From Streptomyces sp. NBC_01142 (GTDB lineage Bacteria; Actinomycetota; Actinomycetes; Streptomycetales; Streptomycetaceae), in assembly GCF_026341125.1 (NCBI RefSeq), contig NZ_JAPEOR010000002.1, positions 3,403,001 through 3,467,000 of the forward strand: a DNA stretch of 64,000 nt, read 5' to 3'. Below the pieces are notes generated by a model. The model searched no databases and was not told the origin of the DNA. It saw only the letters and a list, made by a program, of their open reading frames with translations. Below are positions 1 to 8,534 of the stretch, one piece after another (positions within the stretch are counted from its first letter, which is position 1; each line of letters starts with the position of its first letter). A program made the translations under genes and the position numbers.

Positions 1-689
1 CCTCCCTGGCGGACGGACCCGTCGTACGCCGTTCCGGGAGGACCAGGGTGGATCAGGAATTCTGACGCACGTGCTTCGCAGCAACACTCCACGGTTCCCG
101 TGGACGGTCCCCAGCACCACGCTGACCTGCGAGCTCACCGGCATCACAGAGGCATCGGTTTCGGCCGGAACGAACCGCTCCAGCATCCCGGACCGGCATC
201 AGCCCACGTCAGGGCAGACAGAAGCACCTCCGGCGCACGCCACGGCATTTACCACGCCCCCGGCGCGCACCGAAGGTGCGCTGGATCGCTGACCTGCACA
301 TTCGCTGCAACTGATCTCCGATGACGCCTCGGTGGCCCGCACATGGCCCACCGCCCCTGAGGGCAACGCTCTTGGAGGCGAGCCAGGCAGGTCGACACCC
401 GCTTCAGGAGCGAGGTGGGACGGGTCGGGCTCTGACCGGCGGCAGGACGACATGGACGGACGCGGCCTGTGGCCACTGCCGGCTACTGCTGTTCCCCGTG
501 GCTCCCCGCCCGATCTGGCGCGGAAGTGACGGGGGGAGCATCTGATCCGTGCATGCCTCGACGCGGCGGAACCGACGAGGAACCTAAAGATCAAGCTACG
601 GCGCGCGAGGTGTCGGCGACCTCCCAGTGACACATGTCCACCGCCCAGCGCTCTTCTACCGGGTGGTCGAAAACGGCCGTCCCCATTCG
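1..689. other. No supported gene
   Basis: I see no supportable gene here. Open frames exist on both strands, but they lack ribosome binding sites and recognisable protein sequence and behave like GC-rich shadow frames. A frame entering from the left edge ends in a TGA at 63-65 and could be the last 20 or so codons of a gene lying outside the window; nothing in it can be recognised. Confidence 0.5.
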
Positions 690-705
690 AGGAGGTTCTG
701 TTCAC

Positions 706-2043
706 TTGCGCATCCACAAACGCACCGCCGTCGCGTTGGCCGCGGCACTGATCGGCTCGCTGCCCCTGATCGGGGCGGGAGCAGGGACGGCCACGGCCGA
801 GGAGACGAGCGTGGCGCTGCCCAGCGCCTCGTTCCGGGACATCGTCGTCGACGGAGTGCACGATCGGGTGTTCGTCAGCGACCCGACTGGCGGCAGCATC
901 GTCGTCACCGACTACACGGGCGCGGTCGTCCAGCAGATCACCGCCGAGGAGGGGGCCGCGGGCCTCGTGCTCTCGGCGGATTCCAGCAAACTGTACGTGG
1001 CCCTGTCGACGGTCGGCGCGATCGCCGAGATCGACACCGTCACCCTCACCGAGACCGACCGCTACCCGACCGGAGCGGACACCTCGCCCCAGAGCCTGGC
1101 GATGGCGGGCGGCAAGCTGTGGTTCGGCTACACGGTCGACAGCACCGGCGGCATCGGCTCGCTCGACGTGGCCTCTTCGGCCCCGGCGGCGACGCTTGTC
1201 CCGAGCGGTCGGTACTGGCACTACGCCCCGGCCCTGGCATCGTCCCCTGCCGACCCGAACGTCCTGGTGGCGGGCGAGGAGGGCGTCAGCCCGGCCTCCC
1301 TGGCGGTCTACGACACGGCGGCCGGCGGCCTGCAGAAGCGCACCGAGCGCTCCTTCATTTCGTCGCCGTCGATCTCGTACCTCAACGACTTCGCGGTGAC
1401 GGCGGACGGCCAGAACATCGTCGTCGCGGCGAACAACCCGTCCGACCACCAGGTCGTCCGCCTGTCGGACCTGTCGTCGAACGGCTACCACTCGAGCTGG
1501 CAATTCCCGAACGCGGTGGCCGTGGCGGCCGACGGAACAGTGGCGACGGGCGCAGAGGGCGACTTCGTAAAGACCTACCGCCCGGGCTCCACCTGGCCGG
1601 CATTTCGCGAGTACGTCGTGAACGACCTCCAGCGCGACGGCCTCGCCTGGGCCCCGGACGAGAACCGCCTGTTCGCAATCACCGGCTTCTCCTACGGCAG
1701 TGCCCCCACGCTCCATGTCCTCCCGGACGCCGGCAAACTGGACACCATCCTCAGCCTCCAGGCCCCCGCAACCTCCCACAAGGGCAAGGACCTGACCGTC
1801 ACCGGACAGCTGTGGGCAGCGGAGCCCTTCCCAGCCGGCACGACGGTGGAAGTGACGCGCACGGACGCGGAACACCCGACCGGTACTCCGGTCGGCACCT
1901 TCCCCGTCTCCACGGCGACGGGCGAGTTCACGATCACGCAACGCCCGCGCGAGACGGGTGACATCACCTACACCGCCACCTACAAGGGCGACGGCCAGCA
2001 CATGTCCGCAACGACCCAGGCGACGGTGACGATCACCAAGTAG
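706..2043 (+). CDS. Secreted beta-propeller-like protein with C-terminal Ig-like domain
   Basis: A 445-residue exported protein. I start it at TTG 706 because AGGAGG (690-695) sits 10 bases upstream and the product then opens with a classical signal peptide (RIHKRT, a hydrophobic Ala/Leu stretch, cleavage near TATA-EE). The body carries repeated strands of the YncE/NHL propeller type (DGVHDRVFVSDPTGG, VLSADSSKLYVAL), typical of surface-binding proteins. The last 100 residues (KGKDLTVTGQLWA, AEPFPAGTTVEVTR) look like a bacterial Ig-like/Big domain. An upstream in-frame ATG at 634 would put 24 residues before the signal peptide and is less likely. Ligand and function are unknown. Confidence 0.75.
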   Translation: MRIHKRTAVALAAALIGSLPLIGAGAGTATAEETSVALPSASFRDIVVDGVHDRVFVSDPTGGSIVVTDYTGAVVQQITAEEGAAGLVLSADSSKLYVALSTVGAIAEIDTVTLTETDRYPTGADTSPQSLAMAGGKLWFGYTVDSTGGIGSLDVASSAPAATLVPSGRYWHYAPALASSPADPNVLVAGEEGVSPASLAVYDTAAGGLQKRTERSFISSPSISYLNDFAVTADGQNIVVAANNPSDHQVVRLSDLSSNGYHSSWQFPNAVAVAADGTVATGAEGDFVKTYRPGSTWPAFREYVVNDLQRDGLAWAPDENRLFAITGFSYGSAPTLHVLPDAGKLDTILSLQAPATSHKGKDLTVTGQLWAAEPFPAGTTVEVTRTDAEHPTGTPVGTFPVSTATGEFTITQRPRETGDITYTATYKGDGQHMSATTQATVTITK

Positions 2044-2108
2044 CCACCCTGAGCACCCCACCAAAGGCCCCGAACCAGCCGGATGATGTTGGTTAGTTGG
2101 GGTCCTGG

Positions 2109-2990
2109 CTAATTCGCCCCGTCGATCATTTGGTCGGCGGGGCGAAGTGCTGCGAAGTGGCTGGTGCGGGTGCGGGCCCGGGGTGTGTCGGTGAGGTGGG
2201 CGTCGATGCGGGCGAGGTTGATCGCGGCGCCGGTGAGCTGGTGCTGGAGGCTGGTCTTGGCGAGGCCGCGGTAGCGGGATCGGCGCAGGCCGCAGCGCCC
2301 AACGCCCTGGGAGATGGTTCCTTCGACTCCGGCGCGGATCTTGTAGCGGTCTTTCCAGGCGTCGGTCCGCTGCTCGGTCCGGGCTGCCTGGACGACTTCG
2401 TGTTCGTCGCGGTGCCGCAGGTTGAGCTCGCGGCGCTGGGCTGTGGGTGAGTTGACGCAGTCACGCAGGTGGGGGCAGGTGCGGCAGTCAGCCGGGTTGA
2501 AACGGACCCGGATGACGGGCAGGCCCTGCTGCGAGTTCCGGTGGTGCCACTGGGTGCTGGTGACACCGTGGGGGCAGGTCACCCGTTCGCGGTCCCAGTC
2601 GATGGTGAACGCGTCCTGCCCGAAGGGGCCGTCAGCCCCGGCTGCGGTGCTGGCAGCCATCGGCCCGTGCAGGTCGATGCCGTGGTCCCGGCGGGCGGTC
2701 ACGACCTGGCCGGCGGTGGGGTATCCGGCATCGACCCAGTGCTCACCGGGCAGGCAGTCCCGTTCAGCCAGCGAGTCATGGATCTCAGGGACCGTCACGC
2801 TGTCGTGGACGGTGGCGACATGGTGGCCACGTTCGTGACCAGGTTCGGACTGCCGGGCCCGCAGGTCTCGGTGAGGTGGACTTTGTATCCGTCCCACAGT
2901 GCCAAGGGCTTCGACTTCGCCAACACCGCCCGTCCTCTGCAACGCGGCCGACGATGACGAGACCGGCGGCGATCTCGCACGGCGGGCAGG
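2109..2990 (-). pseudogene. IS1182-family transposase remnant (C-terminal part, frameshifted)
   Basis: The minus strand encodes the C-terminal half of an IS1182-type DDE transposase. Visible pieces are WDGYKVHLTETCG, EHWVDAGYPTAG, TIDWDRERVTCPHG, the Cys pair CRTCPHLRDC, YKIRAGVEGTISQ and RYRGLAKTSLQHQ. Two frames are needed: the part before about 2820 lies in a different frame from the part after it, around VTNVAT / TVHDSVTVPE, so there is at least one frameshift. The N-terminal half is missing and I cannot find clear terminal inverted repeats. It is dead and sits directly upstream of an ECF sigma factor gene. Confidence 0.8.
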
Positions 2991-3106
2991 ACCGCCGACC
3001 CGAGGACCACCTGCGGACGGTGACGCTTCGCCAGTGACGTTTCTGCGCCTCCGAACGCAGAGATGGAGGGGCAGGTTGGACGGGGCGTTGGTACGGAGAG
3101 GGAAGT

Positions 3107-3706
3107 GTGGGGGCGTACGACGCGGAGCTCGGCGCTGCTGTTGAGCGAGCTCAGCAGGGGGACGACGAAGGGTTCGCTATCGCGTATCGGCTGGTGCAGC
3201 CGGGCCTGATTGGCTACGTCCGAGGGCTGGTCGGCGACGACGCCGAGGACGTGACCTCCGAAGCCTGGCTGGAGATCTCGCGCGACCTGGGCCGCTTCCG
3301 TGGCGACGGCGCGGGTTTCCGGGGTTGGACGGCGACGATCGCCCGTCACCGTGCCCTGGACCATCTGCGCAGGCAGAAACGGCGACCGCGTACATCATTG
3401 CTGGAACTGGACATGCTGGAAATGCCGGGCGGACACGACACGGCCGCCGCGGTCCTGGAGAAGCTCTCCACGGAACAGGCTCTCGAGCTGATCGGCAGTC
3501 TGCCGCGCGACCAGGCGGAGGCTGTACTGCTGCGCGTGGTCGTCGGGCTCGACGGGCCGGCGAGCGCGCGGGTGCTGGGCAAGCGCCCCGGGGCCGTTCG
3601 CACTGCGGCATACCGGGGACTGAAGGGACTGGCGGGGCAATTCACCCGGGCTGGAGTGGGCGGTGTGACGCCTGGGGCACAGCGCACGCTGAAGGATGAG
3701 ACATGA
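3107..3706 (+). CDS. ECF-subfamily RNA polymerase sigma factor
   Basis: A 199-residue sigma-70 family protein with sigma2 (about residues 25-90: IAYRLVQPGLIGYVRGLVG, DVTSEAWLEIS, FRGWTATIARHRALDHLRRQ) and sigma4 (about 120-180: LPRDQAEAVLLRVV, ARVLGKRPGAVRTAAYRGL). No domain follows sigma4. The GTG start at 3107 has a GAGAGGGA ribosome site just upstream. The stop overlaps the next start as ATGA (3703-3706), so the two genes are translationally coupled, as is usual for sigma factor/anti-sigma pairs. It directs RNA polymerase to an alternative promoter set; the inducing signal is unknown. An IS1182 relic lies directly upstream. Confidence 0.85.
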   Translation: MGAYDAELGAAVERAQQGDDEGFAIAYRLVQPGLIGYVRGLVGDDAEDVTSEAWLEISRDLGRFRGDGAGFRGWTATIARHRALDHLRRQKRRPRTSLLELDMLEMPGGHDTAAAVLEKLSTEQALELIGSLPRDQAEAVLLRVVVGLDGPASARVLGKRPGAVRTAAYRGLKGLAGQFTRAGVGGVTPGAQRTLKDET

Positions 3707-4440
3707 ATCCCGAACGGGAAAATCCCCGTCCCCCTGAGCTGGAGGCGCTGTTCGACGCGGCGAGCCGGCCCTGCGCTCTCAGTCCGGCTGCCGAGGAGAA
3801 GGCGCTCCGTGCTTTCCGCACGGCGCGTGAGGAAGGTGTGCACGCGGCGCCGCTGCGGTGGCGGCGCAGACGGGACGACTGGCGACCTGACGGTGAGCGT
3901 CGCTGGGTACGGGCACTCAAGGCGCTGCTGGCGGGTGTCGTCACGGCGGCGGCGCTCGGCGGGGTCGCGGTTGCGGCGGGGGACGGTGCCATCTCGTTGC
4001 CGTTCGGCGGTGGCGCGGAGCCGAGGCCCAGGCAGAGCGCGCCCACGGTACCCGGCGCGGGCGAGGAATCGGTTCGTGACGGGCGCTGGGGGCGGGGACC
4101 ACAGCGCCCGTCGAGGCCCTCCCCGTCGGCTTCGTACGAATCCCCGAGGGAGCGCCCGGGCATGGCGCAGGACACCGTGGCGCACTGTCGCGTCTACCTG
4201 GCGGCAGTGGAGGGGCGGGGTAAGGCACCCGGGGACGCGGCGGCAACCCGGCTTGAGGAGGCGGCGGGCAACCGGGAGGCAATACCGGTCTACTGCGAGC
4301 AGCGGTTGGCGGGCGAGCAGCAGAAGAAGACCGGGGCGAACCCGGCGGAGAAGAGTCCGGAGCATCCCGGAAAACCAGGGATGAAGGACGTGCCGGTACC
4401 GGCCGACTCAGGCGCAGCGCGAGACCCCAAAACAGGGTGA
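3703..4440 (+). CDS. Single-pass membrane protein coupled to the ECF sigma factor
   Basis: A 245-residue protein. The N-terminal cytoplasmic part (about 1-68, with a basic RWRRRRDD patch) is followed by one hydrophobic segment (ALKALLAGVVTAAALGGVAVAA, about 70-91) and a long charged, low-complexity extracytoplasmic tail rich in Gly, Arg, Glu and Pro. The ATGA overlap with the sigma factor gene and the single-span topology suggest an anti-sigma or accessory role. I do not see a canonical ZAS (HxxxCxxC) or other named anti-sigma motif, so that role is inferred from position only. Confidence 0.6.
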   Translation: MNPERENPRPPELEALFDAASRPCALSPAAEEKALRAFRTAREEGVHAAPLRWRRRRDDWRPDGERRWVRALKALLAGVVTAAALGGVAVAAGDGAISLPFGGGAEPRPRQSAPTVPGAGEESVRDGRWGRGPQRPSRPSPSASYESPRERPGMAQDTVAHCRVYLAAVEGRGKAPGDAAATRLEEAAGNREAIPVYCEQRLAGEQQKKTGANPAEKSPEHPGKPGMKDVPVPADSGAARDPKTG

Positions 4441-4550
4441 CGCGGCTTTCGGCCGCTGAATCCGGGTTGCCTCATGCCCTTCGGGCGCGGATTCTGGCGA
4501 CTTGGGGCACGCGGAGGGCACGCCGCCCCACGGGAGGTCTAGACAACAAC

Positions 4551-4580
4551 AAAGCCCCGGGCCGCTGGCCTGGGGCTTTT
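4551..4580 (-). terminator. Hairpin beside displaced tRNA-Gly 3' half (copy 1)
   Basis: The stem AAAGCCCCGGGCC / GGCCTGGGGCTTT has a GCT loop. It has the same design and position as the hairpin downstream of the intact tRNA-Gly at 11237-11263 and is preceded by the shared motif AGGTCTAGACAACAA. It is probably the tRNA terminator displaced together with the 3' half. Confidence 0.7.
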
Positions 4581-4583
4581 GTA

Positions 4584-4627
4584 TGGAGCGGGTGACGAGA
4601 ATCGAACTCGCGCTCTGAGCTTGGGAA
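4584..4627 (-). repeat. tRNA-Gly 3'-half duplication (att site, outermost copy)
   Basis: These 44 bp are identical to the 3' half of the intact tRNA-Gly at 11269-11342, from the CCA end through the TTCCCAA anticodon loop. There is no 5' half, so this is not a functional tRNA. A segment running from the 3' end to the anticodon loop is the usual core for tyrosine integrases that target tRNA genes. This copy marks the distal boundary of the island. The bases after it (4628-4760) resemble the arms that follow the copies at 8214 and 10167. Confidence 0.85.
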
Positions 4628-4793
4628 TCACCCGGCACTTGAGGTCCGCGTGGCCACTGACCTGGGAAAACGTCCCCTGGTGGCCTCGTGTGAGCGGTCC
4701 CTGAGGAACCCTTGTTGACCGCTCCTTACCGGTCCGACTGGCACGTAGTGGCACGCCAGGAAGCCCGGGCTCTGGTGACTGGAACTCAAGGCC

Positions 4794-5558
4794 TCAAGGC
4801 TGATCGTTCCGCAGGAAGTCCAGGGCGTCGGCGGAGAACCGCTTGTCCGTGAAGGTTCCGCTATGGCTGCGGTCCTGGTAGACGACGAGCCGGGCGTCTG
4901 GAATGCCCTGGACGGTCTGCCGGGCCAGGTCGAGTGGGTAGACGATGTCCTTCCCGCCCTGGAGAAGCAGCGTGGGCGCCTTGATCTCGTGCAAACGACT
5001 GCGCAGGTCGAAGCCGTCCTCGGCGCCCAGCATGGTGGCGGCGTCGAGGTGTTCGCGGCTGCCGTCCATGAGCCAGAGCAGGCCCTTGAGTGCCGTCCGG
5101 CCGATCGTCGAACCAGTGAGCATCTCGGCCAGTGCAGGGCTCGGCCGCTTGCCTTGCCGCGCGCGCTCGATGTAGCGGCGCTGGGCGCGCCTGCCGACCG
5201 GGCCGAGGGTGCAGGCCGTACCGCCCAGGACGAGACGGTCGACCAGCCCGGGATGGTCGGCGGCGAGCTGGAGGGCGAGCGATCCACCGGTGGACAGGCC
5301 CAACACGTTCACCGGCCCGCTGAAGGTCTCCCGGATCGCGTCGGCGTGCACTGCGGCGAGCTGGGTCATTGTCGTCGTCGGCGGCAGGCCGGGCGGGCGT
5401 ATGAGGAGGTGAGTGGTGAACCGCTCGGAGAAGGGTCGCAGCATCCGCAGGGTGAGCCGACGGCTCGCGCCCGTGGGGACGGCCGCTTCCGGGGTGAAGA
5501 GCAGGACGATCAACGGCGGTCCTTCGCCGGCCGACAGGCAGGGCAGTCCATGCATCAT
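4794..5558 (-). CDS. Alpha/beta-fold hydrolase
   Basis: A 254-residue hydrolase. The nucleophile elbow is GLSTGG (Ser about residue 93). A late acid and a His are visible in GGKDIVYPL and DRSHSGTFT, and GGTACTLGP forms part of the cap region. The ATG at 5558 overlaps the TGA of the upstream questin-oxidase-like gene (ATGA), so the two are translated as one operon. It probably hydrolyses an ester or lactone made by the upstream protein, but the substrate is not known. The pair is cargo of the outermost island segment and is divergent from a MarR regulator. Confidence 0.8.
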   Translation of the reverse strand: MMHGLPCLSAGEGPPLIVLLFTPEAAVPTGASRRLTLRMLRPFSERFTTHLLIRPPGLPPTTTMTQLAAVHADAIRETFSGPVNVLGLSTGGSLALQLAADHPGLVDRLVLGGTACTLGPVGRRAQRRYIERARQGKRPSPALAEMLTGSTIGRTALKGLLWLMDGSREHLDAATMLGAEDGFDLRSRLHEIKAPTLLLQGGKDIVYPLDLARQTVQGIPDARLVVYQDRSHSGTFTDKRFSADALDFLRNDQP

Positions 5559-6679
5559 GAAGCGGCTCCCTTGACCCCGCCGCCGGCGTCGAGGCGGGTG
5601 ATGCGCCGCTGTGCGGCGAAGGCGGCGGCCGGATAGCGCGGGTCGGGCCGCAGGGCGTATTCGCGCAGGCACGCTTCGGTGAACTTGATGACGTGCTCGT
5701 CGCCGTGCTCGGCGGCGCGGGCGCCCAGCTCGTCCAGCGGGGGCAGATCCGGTATCTCCGACGGCCAGGCCGCCGTTCCCTCGTCGCGCCGGTCCGAGGT
5801 GAAGGCGAACAGGAACGCCGACTGCACCTGCCAGAGCCGGGCCAGCGTCGGCTCGTACAGCTCGTGCGGTAGATGCGGGAGTATGAGGCGGACGGCGGCG
5901 GGGGCCGTGACGCCGTGGATCAGTGGGACGGGGTACACCTCGGGGTGGCCGAGGTAGACATCGGCGAACTGGACTGTCATCTCGCTCAGCAGCCGGGGTG
6001 CCTGCTGCGGGGCCAGTGTCTCCAAGGACTGGCTGTATCCGGGGAGTTCGGCGAGCGTGTCCAGGCGGTGGCGGGCGGTACCCGGACCCATCGGGCCGTC
6101 GAGCGGTACGCGGGGCAGTGTGGCGACCGCCTCGGGCAGCTCGTGGGGGCCGTGCAGTCGAGGGCGGCCGGGGAGTTCGCTGTAGCGGGCCGCCCAGTAG
6201 GCCAGGCCCCGGGCCAGTTCCTTCAGCTGGAGCGCTGTGGTTCCGTCGCCGGTCGCGTACAGGCCGCGTACGGCGTGCGCGGTGCGGATGACCCCGTGCG
6301 TGAGGCCGGCGAACAGCCCCGGAAGCAGGCGGGGCCACCAGCGCACGAGCACCTCGCGCCAGTGCGCCTCGGCCAGTTCGCGGACGAAGAGCCGCTCCCA
6401 GTCCCCGGCCCGCCGGAAGACGCCGAGGGCGGGACGCCACGAGGACTCGTCCGCGGGGTCCAGGGCGAAGCGGGCGGCGGGAGGCTCGTGGTGTTCCATC
6501 GCCTTCCGGTAGCGCCCTACCCACCGGGCGACTTCGTCCACTTGTCCGAGCAGGGCGAGTGCCTCGGCGCCCATTGGGCCGTGGTTGGCGAGATCCACCC
6601 CCTGTCCTCGCTCGTACCCCAGATCGTCCATGCGTTCCAGGGCGTCATTGAGTGCATCGCTGTAGCTGATCGACGACAT
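5555..6679 (-). CDS. Questin oxidase-like protein (DUF4243 family)
   Basis: A 374-residue protein with the questin-oxidase family pattern, including the N-terminal NHGPMGAEAL signature, conserved His-rich helices (LTHGVIRTAHAVRGL, LIHGVTAPAAVRL) and the late segment HVIKFTEACLREYAL. Fungal questin oxidase catalyses Baeyer-Villiger-type ring opening without an obvious flavin domain; bacterial members are mostly uncharacterised. The downstream hydrolase overlaps it by 4 bases, which fits oxidation to an ester or lactone followed by hydrolysis (inference). A MarR gene is divergent across 57 bp containing an inverted repeat. Confidence 0.75.
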   Translation of the reverse strand: MSSISYSDALNDALERMDDLGYERGQGVDLANHGPMGAEALALLGQVDEVARWVGRYRKAMEHHEPPAARFALDPADESSWRPALGVFRRAGDWERLFVRELAEAHWREVLVRWWPRLLPGLFAGLTHGVIRTAHAVRGLYATGDGTTALQLKELARGLAYWAARYSELPGRPRLHGPHELPEAVATLPRVPLDGPMGPGTARHRLDTLAELPGYSQSLETLAPQQAPRLLSEMTVQFADVYLGHPEVYPVPLIHGVTAPAAVRLILPHLPHELYEPTLARLWQVQSAFLFAFTSDRRDEGTAAWPSEIPDLPPLDELGARAAEHGDEHVIKFTEACLREYALRPDPRYPAAAFAAQRRITRLDAGGGVKGAAS

Positions 6680-6701
6680 CGAAGACCCTTCGGGTTGCCC
6701 A

Positions 6702-6723
6702 ATGGTTTGGAAATCAGAACCAT
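6702..6723. promoter_or_regulatory. Inverted repeat in divergent promoter (MarR operator candidate)
   Basis: ATGGTT at 6702-6707 is mirrored by AACCAT at 6718-6723. It lies in the 57-bp gap between the questin-oxidase-like gene and the MarR gene. A TATACA-like -10 (6723-6728) directly follows the right arm, on the side of the MarR gene. Position and size fit a MarR dimer site controlling both genes; binding is inferred. Confidence 0.6.
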
Positions 6724-6736
6724 ATACACTTGTAGC

Positions 6737-7228
6737 ATGCCGCAGAGCGAGAACGCCGTGAAGGCGTCACGGAAGCCGACCCCGGATGAGCTTGAAGTCG
6801 CTGGTCTTGTGCCGTTGTTGGAGCCGTTCTTCCGGGGTTCGGTCGTGCGGGATCTGATGCCGGAGCCTTTGCGGGGTGTCATGGAGGCGCATGGCCTGAC
6901 GCCGCGCCACGGCGCCGTACTGCCCCAGTTGCTGGCCGGACGGCCGCTGGCCGTCAGTGAGGTCGCCCGACGGCTTCAGGTGTCACTGTCCACTGCCAGT
7001 GAACTGGTCGGAGCGCTGAGCCGGGCCGGCATCGTGGATCGGGCCGAGGATCCGACGAACCGCCGCCGCGTCCTGGTGTCCTTGGCCGCGGAATACCGCC
7101 TGCCGCTCGAAGCCTTCATCGTTCGGCGGACCGAGCCGCTGCTACGCGCGCTGGAGGGGCTGTCGCCGGATGAGAAGGCGGGATTCCTGACAGGGCTCAC
7201 GGCCTGGGTCAGCGAAGTGCAGAGGTGA
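6737..7228 (+). CDS. MarR-family transcriptional regulator
   Basis: A 163-residue winged-helix regulator. The recognition region reads LAVSEVARRLQVSLSTASELVGALSRAGIVDR (helix-turn-helix), followed by the wing EDPTNRRRVLVSL, with N- and C-terminal dimerisation helices. I chose ATG 6737; upstream in-frame codons would run through the divergent promoter. No strong ribosome site is visible, and the transcript may start close to the ATG. It probably represses the divergent oxidase/hydrolase operon until a small aromatic ligand binds, which is the usual MarR mode. Confidence 0.8.
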   Translation: MPQSENAVKASRKPTPDELEVAGLVPLLEPFFRGSVVRDLMPEPLRGVMEAHGLTPRHGAVLPQLLAGRPLAVSEVARRLQVSLSTASELVGALSRAGIVDRAEDPTNRRRVLVSLAAEYRLPLEAFIVRRTEPLLRALEGLSPDEKAGFLTGLTAWVSEVQR

Positions 7229-7289
7229 GCGCGCTGCGCGCGCTTCGGCGGGCGAGCGATGGACGCCGAAGCCGACCCTGAGAGGTCTA

Positions 7290-8166
7290 AGACTTGTCCC
7301 GTAACTGCTGGTCACGGGTGAGATGATCTTCGGGTGTCTGGTGTGATCACGGCGTCGGAGCCGTCCTGGATAGCCCCGTTCACCGGGCTGAGCCCGCGTT
7401 CCTTCGGCAGGTTGGTGACCGCACTGCGCCGCGAAGGTGCAGATCCGGTCCGTAAGGGCCGCCCGTGGGGACTTCCGCTGGAGGACCGGGTTCTGCTCGT
7501 CGCGGCCTACTGGCGCACGAACCTGACAATGCGCCAACTCGCTCCGCTCTTCGGTGTATCGAAGTCCGCGGCGGACCGCATCATCGACCACCTCGGCCCG
7601 TCGCTGGCGCTCCAGCCCCGCAAACGGTTCCGCAAGGACACCGTGCTCATCGTGGACGGCACCCTGGTGCCCACCCGCGACCACAGCATCGCCGAGCAGT
7701 CCAAGAACTACCGGTACTCCACGAACCACCAGGTCGTCATCGACGCCGATACCCGCCTGGTCGTCGTGGTCGGCCGGCCCTTGCCCGGCAACCGCAACGA
7801 CTGCAGGGCGTGGGAGGAGTCCGGCGCGAAGGCCGCCGTCGGCAAGGCCATGACGATCGCCGACGGCGGCTATCCGGGCACCGGACTCGTCATGCCACAC
7901 CGTCGGCGCAAAGGTGAAGAACTGCCTGACTGGAAGCAGGCCCACAACAAGTCCCACAAACAGGTTCGCGCCCGCGTGGAGCACGTTTTTGCCCGCATGA
8001 AGACCTGGAAGATCCTCCGCGACTGCCGCCTCAAGGGCGATGGCGTCCACCACGCCATGCTCGGAATCGCCCGCCTCCACAACCTCAACCTCGCCGGATA
8101 GGCGGGCGGCCGGACCGGCCACCAGCCACGCCCGCACCCACCCAAGATCATTTACGGGACAAGCCT
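7290..8166 (+). mobile_element. IS5-family insertion sequence, complete
   Basis: This 877-bp element has terminal inverted repeats: the left end reads CTTGTCCCGTAA near 7293-7304 and the right end TTACGGGACAAG at 8152-8163, with one mismatch over 18 bp when flanking bases are included. TA dinucleotides flank both sides (7288-7289 and 8167-8168), consistent with a TA duplication. Removing it restores an AGGTCTAGGTGACAC string that matches the AGGTCTAGACAAC motif beside the other tRNA fragments. It therefore inserted into the att-flanking motif after the island was in place. Confidence 0.85.
7334..8101 (+). CDS. IS5-family transposase
   Basis: A 255-residue single-frame DDE transposase that appears intact. 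An N-terminal helix-turn-helix region (RQLAPLFGVSKSAADRII, about 70-87) precedes the catalytic core. Candidate catalytic residues lie in LIVDGTLVP (first Asp), TIADGGYPG (second Asp) and RVEHVFARMK (Glu). The GTG start at 7334 lies 44 bp inside the left inverted repeat. Length and motifs fit the group that transposes into TA targets. Nothing suggests loss of activity. Confidence 0.88.
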   Translation: MSGVITASEPSWIAPFTGLSPRSFGRLVTALRREGADPVRKGRPWGLPLEDRVLLVAAYWRTNLTMRQLAPLFGVSKSAADRIIDHLGPSLALQPRKRFRKDTVLIVDGTLVPTRDHSIAEQSKNYRYSTNHQVVIDADTRLVVVVGRPLPGNRNDCRAWEESGAKAAVGKAMTIADGGYPGTGLVMPHRRRKGEELPDWKQAHNKSHKQVRARVEHVFARMKTWKILRDCRLKGDGVHHAMLGIARLHNLNLAG

Positions 8167-8179
8167 TAGGTGACACGAA

Positions 8180-8204
8180 AGCCCCAGGCCGCTGACCTGG
8201 GGCT
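8180..8204 (-). terminator. Hairpin beside displaced tRNA 3' half (copy 2)
   Basis: The stem AGCCCCAGG / CCTGGGGCT follows the same plan as the hairpins at 4551, 10136 and 11237. It is immediately downstream of the tRNA fragment on the minus strand. Confidence 0.65.
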
Positions 8205-8213
8205 CCGTAGAAG

Positions 8214-8254
8214 AGCGGATGACGGGAATCGAACCCGCGCTATAAGCTTGGGAA
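8214..8254 (-). repeat. Divergent tRNA 3'-half (att site copy 2)
   Basis: A 3' tRNA half with a TTCCCAA anticodon loop, an intact T-arm (GGTTCGATTCC) and an ATCCGCT acceptor strand, but no 5' half. It differs from the local tRNA-Gly in the anticodon stem and acceptor, so it comes from an element adapted to a related Gly-type tRNA. It separates island segments 1 and 2. Confidence 0.7.
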
Positions 8255-8426
8255 TCTATGACGTGCAGGCCGCCCATATGGCATCTGACCTGCGGAAACA
8301 GTCTGCCGAAAGAGCTGCCTCGAGGGTTCGCCCGTACCCGTATTGACCGCTGTTCGCCGCTCGAAGGGCACGGATGGGGCACGCGTCCGTTGGTCTGGGT
8401 CGCGCGGCACGTCCCTGCCTCGATGG

Positions 8427-8464
8427 TTGCGTCTTGCCTCCTGACTGCGTGAGGCTTGACGCAA
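8427..8464. promoter_or_regulatory. 38-bp dyad repeat 1 upstream of AbiE-like operon
   Basis: A dyad with TTGCGTC at 8427-8433 and GACGCAA at 8458-8464, and an inner GCCTC/GAGGC pair. It is about 30/38 identical to the second dyad at 8487-8524, exactly 60 bp away. This is a likely operator for the HTH protein encoded immediately downstream. Confidence 0.65.
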
Positions 8465-8486
8465 GGGAATCTGGGTAGGAGACTGC

Positions 8487-8524
8487 TTGCGTGTTCCCTC
8501 CTGATTGCGTGAGAGGAGGCGCAA
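8487..8524. promoter_or_regulatory. 38-bp dyad repeat 2 overlapping the ribosome site
   Basis: A second copy of the 8427 dyad, with TTGCG at 8487-8491 and CGCAA at 8520-8524. Its right arm runs into the AAGGAG ribosome site (8523-8528) of the next gene, so protein binding or RNA folding here would also mask translation initiation. Confidence 0.65.
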
Positions 8525-8534
8525 GGAGATGGTC

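Noticed and set aside
199..2064. 621-codon minus-strand frame over the secreted propeller gene
   Set aside because: Arg/Gly/Val-rich shadow opposite a gene with a good start, signal peptide and codon bias.
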